Below are positions 59,820 to 64,000 of a stretch of DNA of 64,000 nucleotides, one piece after another. The translations under genes and the position numbers were made by a program. The notes beneath the pieces were generated by a model. It was not told the DNA's origin, searched no databases, and saw only the letters and a list, made by a program, of their open reading frames with translations. Origin of the DNA: Chitinophaga eiseniae (lineage in GTDB: Bacteria; Bacteroidota; Bacteroidia; Chitinophagales; Chitinophagaceae); contig NZ_FUWZ01000002.1 in NCBI RefSeq assembly GCF_900167135.1, forward strand, positions 1,638,651-1,702,650, given 5' to 3'. How positions within the stretch are numbered: the stretch's first letter is position 1; every line of letters starts with the position of its first letter.

Positions 59820-62225
59820 ATGTTTACAAGCTATCTCAGGATTGCCTGGCGGAATTTATGGAAGCAGAAGGTATTTGCTGCAGTAAACGTGGCCGGCATG
59901 AGTATCGCTATCTGTGCGGCGCTGCTGCTATCCCTTACCGCCTACAAGGAGTGGAGTTATGATGATTTTCAACAAAAAAGGGATCATATCTATCAGCTGT
60001 ACCGGGAAGATCATCGAACAAACGGCACACACATCTCCAAAAGCTTTTCGGAACCTATGGCCGGAGTGCTACGGAAAGAAGTGCCGGGTGTAAAACATGT
60101 TACCCGTATCGGAGGCGATAACTTGTTCGTACGGTACAAAGATAAAAGTATCTATCTCGATGTGCAGATGACGGATCCTGACTACCTGCAGATGTTTTCC
60201 TTCCCTTTGCAGAAGGGGAACGCTCATACCGCGCTGGACCGGCTGGACCAGTTGGTGCTTACCCAGGGGGCTGCCGCATCGCTTTTTAGCCAGGATGACC
60301 CTATCGGCAAAACGGTGGAGATAAATATCGGAGATCAGTGGAAACCTTTCGTCGTTTCAGCGGTAGCGGACAACATACCAGACAACTCCTCGATTTCTTT
60401 TGAAGCACTGATAAGGTTTGAGAACGTAGAAGACTATGCAGCGATCCGTAACGACTGGCATACTTCCTCTTATCCTGTTATGCTGGAAGTGGCGCCTGCT
60501 GTTTCAATGGCCACACTACGTAAAGACCTGGTGCCGGTAGCGCACAAATATATGGGAGACCTCATCAAGGACCTGACGGGCATGGGGGGAACGCCTGATG
60601 AAGACGGGGAGTTCCTGCGTATCCGGACAATACCGCTGAAAGACCTGCATCTTTCTCCCTACAGCGTTTTTGGTACCGGACTGAATCCCTTTTATCCCTG
60701 GATGATGCTGATGCTGGCCTGCCTGATCACCGGTATTGCCTGTGTTAATTTTATCAACCTGTCTATCGCCAGATCGTTTACCCGTGGCAGTGAGATAGGG
60801 CTGAGGAAAGCGCTGGGCGCCATGGACAGGCAGCTGATGCTGCAGTTTTGGAGCGAAGCCTTCCTGCTGTGTTTTATTTCGTTGCTGCTAAGCCTGTTGC
60901 TGGCCACGCTGCTGTTGCCCTACTACAATGCCACTTTCAAACATGACCTGAGTTTCCGCCTCTTCCAGAACGGATGGCTGATATTGGGCACTGCCGCTAC
61001 TTTCTTTGGGATAACGCTGCTGGCCGGTGGTTATCCGGCGTGGAAGATAGCCAGGGTAAATATCATACAGGTGCTGAAGGGAAAGCTGAACCTGAGCGGG
61101 AGCGGCGGCGTGCGTAACGGCCTGATTGTTTTCCAGTTTATGGTGGCGGCCCTGCTGATCAGCTGTACTGTTATTATCTGGCAGCAGCTCAATTTCATAC
61201 GTGCCACGCCGTTAGGATACAATACTACGCAGGTGATCAGTATTCCTGTTGGAAATGCCCCGCAGCAGGCACTGACGGCGATACGTAACAGGCTGGCATC
61301 TGAACCTTCGGTGGAGAGCATTACCGCCAGCACCCTGAACCTGGGCATCGGTAAAGACGGATCTTCCGGCAACTGGACACTCGGCTTTGATTACAAAGGC
61401 AATCACGTCAATACCCAGGCGATGGTGGTAGATTACGATTATGCTAAAACGTTAGGCCTGACGTTGCTCGCCGGCCGCGATTTTTCCCGTCAGTATGGCG
61501 CCGACACTACCGGCGTGGTGATCAACGAGCAGATGGCTAAACAGCTGGGAGAGAAAGACCCGCTGAATATTGTATATAACGCCAACGGTAATGACTATCA
61601 TGTGATTGGCGTGGTAAAAGACTATCACTTTGAATCGCTGCGTAAAAAGATAGAACCCCTGATGTTGTCCATATCGGCATCGGCGCGGAAGAGTTATCTC
61701 TTTGTAAAAGTAAATACTAACCATCCGGCGGCTACCATGGACCGTATCAGCGCTATCTGGAAAGAAATAGATCCGCTGACAAAGAGCGACCCCAGTTTCC
61801 TCGACGAAAACACAGACCGGCTCTATCGGCAGGAGGCCCGTTTCTCAAAAATCTTCATGAGTGGCGCGGTACTGGCCATCCTTATCTCCTGCATGGGATT
61901 GTTTGCCATCGCCGTGCTGGTGATGGCGCAGCGCCGTAAGGAAGTAGGTATCCGCAAAGTGCTGGGTGCTTCTGTGAGCAGTATCGTGATGCTGTTGTCG
62001 AAAGATTTCCTGAAACTGGTACTCATAGCCGTACTGGCGGCAACGCCCGTCTCCTGGTACCTGATGCAGCGGTGGCTGAACGGGTTTGCACTTCATGTGG
62101 AAATCCAGTGGTGGATGTTTGCCGGTGTTTGCGGGTTGGCTGTGCTGATTGCCCTGGCGACTACCAGCCTGCAAGCTGTCAAAGCTGCGCTGGCCAACCC
62201 GGTAGAAAGCCTGAAAGTAGACTAA
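59820..62225 (+). CDS. FtsX/MacB-type ABC permease 3
   Basis: The 801-residue paralogue has the same double layout and ends with RKEVGIRKVLGASVSS and a final FtsX block. It follows a 93-base gap after permease 2 without an obvious terminator or promoter. Confidence 0.9.
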   Translation: MFTSYLRIAWRNLWKQKVFAAVNVAGMSIAICAALLLSLTAYKEWSYDDFQQKRDHIYQLYREDHRTNGTHISKSFSEPMAGVLRKEVPGVKHVTRIGGDNLFVRYKDKSIYLDVQMTDPDYLQMFSFPLQKGNAHTALDRLDQLVLTQGAAASLFSQDDPIGKTVEINIGDQWKPFVVSAVADNIPDNSSISFEALIRFENVEDYAAIRNDWHTSSYPVMLEVAPAVSMATLRKDLVPVAHKYMGDLIKDLTGMGGTPDEDGEFLRIRTIPLKDLHLSPYSVFGTGLNPFYPWMMLMLACLITGIACVNFINLSIARSFTRGSEIGLRKALGAMDRQLMLQFWSEAFLLCFISLLLSLLLATLLLPYYNATFKHDLSFRLFQNGWLILGTAATFFGITLLAGGYPAWKIARVNIIQVLKGKLNLSGSGGVRNGLIVFQFMVAALLISCTVIIWQQLNFIRATPLGYNTTQVISIPVGNAPQQALTAIRNRLASEPSVESITASTLNLGIGKDGSSGNWTLGFDYKGNHVNTQAMVVDYDYAKTLGLTLLAGRDFSRQYGADTTGVVINEQMAKQLGEKDPLNIVYNANGNDYHVIGVVKDYHFESLRKKIEPLMLSISASARKSYLFVKVNTNHPAATMDRISAIWKEIDPLTKSDPSFLDENTDRLYRQEARFSKIFMSGAVLAILISCMGLFAIAVLVMAQRRKEVGIRKVLGASVSSIVMLLSKDFLKLVLIAVLAATPVSWYLMQRWLNGFALHVEIQWWMFAGVCGLAVLIALATTSLQAVKAALANPVESLKVD

Positions 62226-62253
62226 CGATTAACTGATTATAAACAAATGCCCG

Positions 62254-64000
62254 ATGTGGAAAAACTATTTTAAGATAGCTGTTAAGAACCTGCTCAAACG
62301 CAAGTTATATGCAGGTATCAATGTTTTCGGACTGGCTACGGCTATCGCTTGTTTTATATTATTATCCCTATACCTGGAAAATGAATGGACGTATGACCGG
62401 TGGTATAAAAACGTGACGGAGTTGTACCGCTTGCGTATGGACTATGGCGAGAAAGGAGAGAAACCGGTTCAGACGGCCCTGACCCCCAATATCCTGGCGA
62501 CGGCCATTAAAGACCAGCCTGAGATAGAAAAGGTTGTACGTGTGTACCACCGCGATGTAAGCATCCGGTATGAAGACAAAAACTGGAACGAAAAGCGGTT
62601 CCTTTATGCCGATGCACCTTTTTTTCAGCTGTTTTCTTTTCCGCTGAAATCCGGTAATGCCGCAACGGTACTGAGTGGCCCCGATATGGTGGTGATATCA
62701 GCGTCTATGGCAAAAAAATATTTCGGAGATACCGATCCTGTGGGTAAGATACTGCTGATCAATGGTAAACGTTCTTACCAGGTGACAGGCGTTGCGGCAG
62801 ATGCTCCTTCCAATACACATCTCAAGTTCGATTTTGTGGCCAGCTATAGTACGTTGCAGCTGAAAGAATACTGGGGTTCGGCTAACTATTATACTTACGT
62901 GCAGGTGCAGCACCCGGCGCAGCTGGAGAGTCTCCAGGCGAGCCTCACCGCGCTGGCACGGCAGCAGCTCAGCGATGAAGAGCTTAACAGCGGCGCTTCG
63001 CTGAACTTTGTGCCGGAACGTATGGCAGACATCCACCTGCACTCTGTAGCAGCTGACGTCACCGAAGAAAAAGGAGATATGCGCTACAATTATATTTTCG
63101 CGCTGATAGGTGGAATGCTGTTGGTCATCGCCTGTGTTAACTTCATGAACCTGGCCACGGCACGGTCTACCGAACGAAGCCGGGAAGTAGGGGTGCGTAA
63201 GGCGCTGGGCGCGCAGCGGGGGCAGCTTTTCTGGCAGTTTATGATGGAGTCTGCACTGCTGACCGGCATTGCGTTAGGCATCGGGCTGTTGCTGGCTAAA
63301 CTGCTGCTGCCTGCTTTCAACCAGCTGGCGGACGTACACTTGCAGATGGGCGGCACCAGTGGTTACCGCCTCTACCTGGTACTGGTGATCGTTTTCTTCC
63401 TTGTTTCCTTCGTGACGGGAATTTACCCTGCGTTGTTCCTGTCCGGCTTCAGACCGGTGCAGGTGTTGAAAGGATCGCAGACCGCCACGCCCCAGGGCCG
63501 CGGTATCCGTCAGTCGCTGGTGGTGTTCCAGTTTGCAGCTTCTATTTTCTTCATCATCTGTACACTGGTGGTACAGCAGCAGATGCAATATATACAGCAT
63601 AAAAAACTGGGCCTGGACCGCTCGGAGGTATTGGCGCTCAACGGCTTCAAAGCTGATGCGCAGGTGCTGGAAGCTTTTAAGGGACGTCTGCTGCAACTTT
63701 CCGGGGTGACACATGTTACCGCTTCGGCCGAATCGCCGGTAGATATCCAGGGCGGCTACAGCATAGACCATATTGAAGGCAGACCGGCGTCTTATGCGCT
63801 TAACATCAACGCGCTGCCAATAGAAAAAGACTATTTGAAAACGCTGGGCATCAACCTGTTGTCCGGAGAAGACCTGACGCATGCCGATATTGCTGACATC
63901 CTGAAAGAACCTTCCGAAGAACGGGCATATCATTTTTTCCTGAACGAGACAGCAGTCAAAAAGCTTGGATGGACGCCGGAAGCCGCTGTAGGCAAACGGA
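62254..64000 (+). CDS. FtsX/MacB-type ABC permease 4, cut by the window end
   Basis: The open frame starts at an ATG (MWKNYFKIAVKNLLKRKLYA), 28 bases after permease 3, and runs beyond the right edge without a stop (582 codons visible). It shows the N-terminal helix, a MacB_PCD domain, a first FtsX block with REVGVRKALGAQ (about residues 310-321) and the start of the second half. It is the fourth related permease in a row. Confidence 0.85.
   Translation, partial: MWKNYFKIAVKNLLKRKLYAGINVFGLATAIACFILLSLYLENEWTYDRWYKNVTELYRLRMDYGEKGEKPVQTALTPNILATAIKDQPEIEKVVRVYHRDVSIRYEDKNWNEKRFLYADAPFFQLFSFPLKSGNAATVLSGPDMVVISASMAKKYFGDTDPVGKILLINGKRSYQVTGVAADAPSNTHLKFDFVASYSTLQLKEYWGSANYYTYVQVQHPAQLESLQASLTALARQQLSDEELNSGASLNFVPERMADIHLHSVAADVTEEKGDMRYNYIFALIGGMLLVIACVNFMNLATARSTERSREVGVRKALGAQRGQLFWQFMMESALLTGIALGIGLLLAKLLLPAFNQLADVHLQMGGTSGYRLYLVLVIVFFLVSFVTGIYPALFLSGFRPVQVLKGSQTATPQGRGIRQSLVVFQFAASIFFIICTLVVQQQMQYIQHKKLGLDRSEVLALNGFKADAQVLEAFKGRLLQLSGVTHVTASAESPVDIQGGYSIDHIEGRPASYALNINALPIEKDYLKTLGINLLSGEDLTHADIADILKEPSEERAYHFFLNETAVKKLGWTPEAAVGKR

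Noticed and set aside
1..64000. CRISPR arrays, insertion sequences or prophage genes
   Set aside because: No regularly spaced repeats of CRISPR type, no transposase or phage structural gene was seen by reading both strands; the decamer array at 16861-16950 has no spacers.

Overview
The window looks like chromosomal DNA of a Bacteroidota bacterium of the Chitinophaga type (family Chitinophagaceae). This rests on the gliding lipoprotein pair GldD/GldE next to ssb and mutY, a CarB without its C-terminal MGS domain, a 31-residue AURKAIP1/COX24-type basic protein, FtsX-family ABC permeases of about 800 residues, and many promoters of the Bacteroidota -7 type TAnnTTTG. I see no rRNA, tRNA, CRISPR array, phage module or insertion sequence, so this reads as ordinary core genome with a few accessory islands.

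Layout. 1-2100: a structured RNA-like stretch with terminators, then batC/batB on the minus strand. 2213-4368: class D beta-lactamase and kbl. 4753-7716: ECF sigma factor, anti-sigma factor with a duplicated domain, beta-barrel protein and small lipoprotein. 7886-12641: M16 peptidase, L,D-transpeptidase and alpha/beta hydrolase. 12760-15218: acs and a small unknown gene. 15676-18884: dual-HTH regulator, deoxyribonucleotidase and DeoR regulator facing each other across a 10-bp repeat array, and an MFS transporter. 18975-20827: a minus-strand operon of small Cys peptide, DUF692/MNIO enzyme and partner protein. 21213-28264: carB, comEC, purH. 28376-30173: a second ECF sigma factor with a TonB-type anti-sigma protein. 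30183-36160: lutB, DUF3109 protein, gldD, gldE, ssb, mutY, all on the minus strand. 36380-39538: HU, TPR protein, COX24-like protein, RNase G. 39733-49899: L,D-transpeptidase, RidA, 3HCDH-like protein, tsaB, ArsR-like regulator, persulfide dioxygenase-rhodanese, BON and BON-LysM proteins, lipid A acyltransferase, nadB, lysoplasmalogenase. 49948-64000: NtrB/NtrC-type two-component system divergent from an adaptor, ABC ATPase and four FtsX-type permeases, the last cut by the window end.

Most interesting system. The operon at 18975-20827 (minus strand) has the architecture of a multinuclear non-heme iron oxygenase (MNIO, DUF692) RiPP pathway. It has an 83-residue candidate precursor with a central C-x-x-C motif and a repetitive C-terminal tail, then a probable transcription attenuator, then the MNIO enzyme, then its partner protein. 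Next in interest are a nine-unit array of 10-bp repeats filling the divergent promoter before the DeoR regulator, and a sigma-54-type promoter with two matched dyads 21 bp apart in front of the efflux/ABC cluster, beside its likely NtrC-type activator. The anti-sigma protein at 28950 carries a segment resembling the plug signature of SusC-type receptors.

Start codons. Several were moved downstream of the longest open frame because a promoter or terminator lies in between or the N-terminus fits the family better (batB, both L,D-transpeptidases, DUF3109, gldE, RidA, ArsR-like, nadB, histidine kinase, HlyD adaptor). Two genes appear to use TTG (anti-sigma factor at 5278 and RNase G at 37988).
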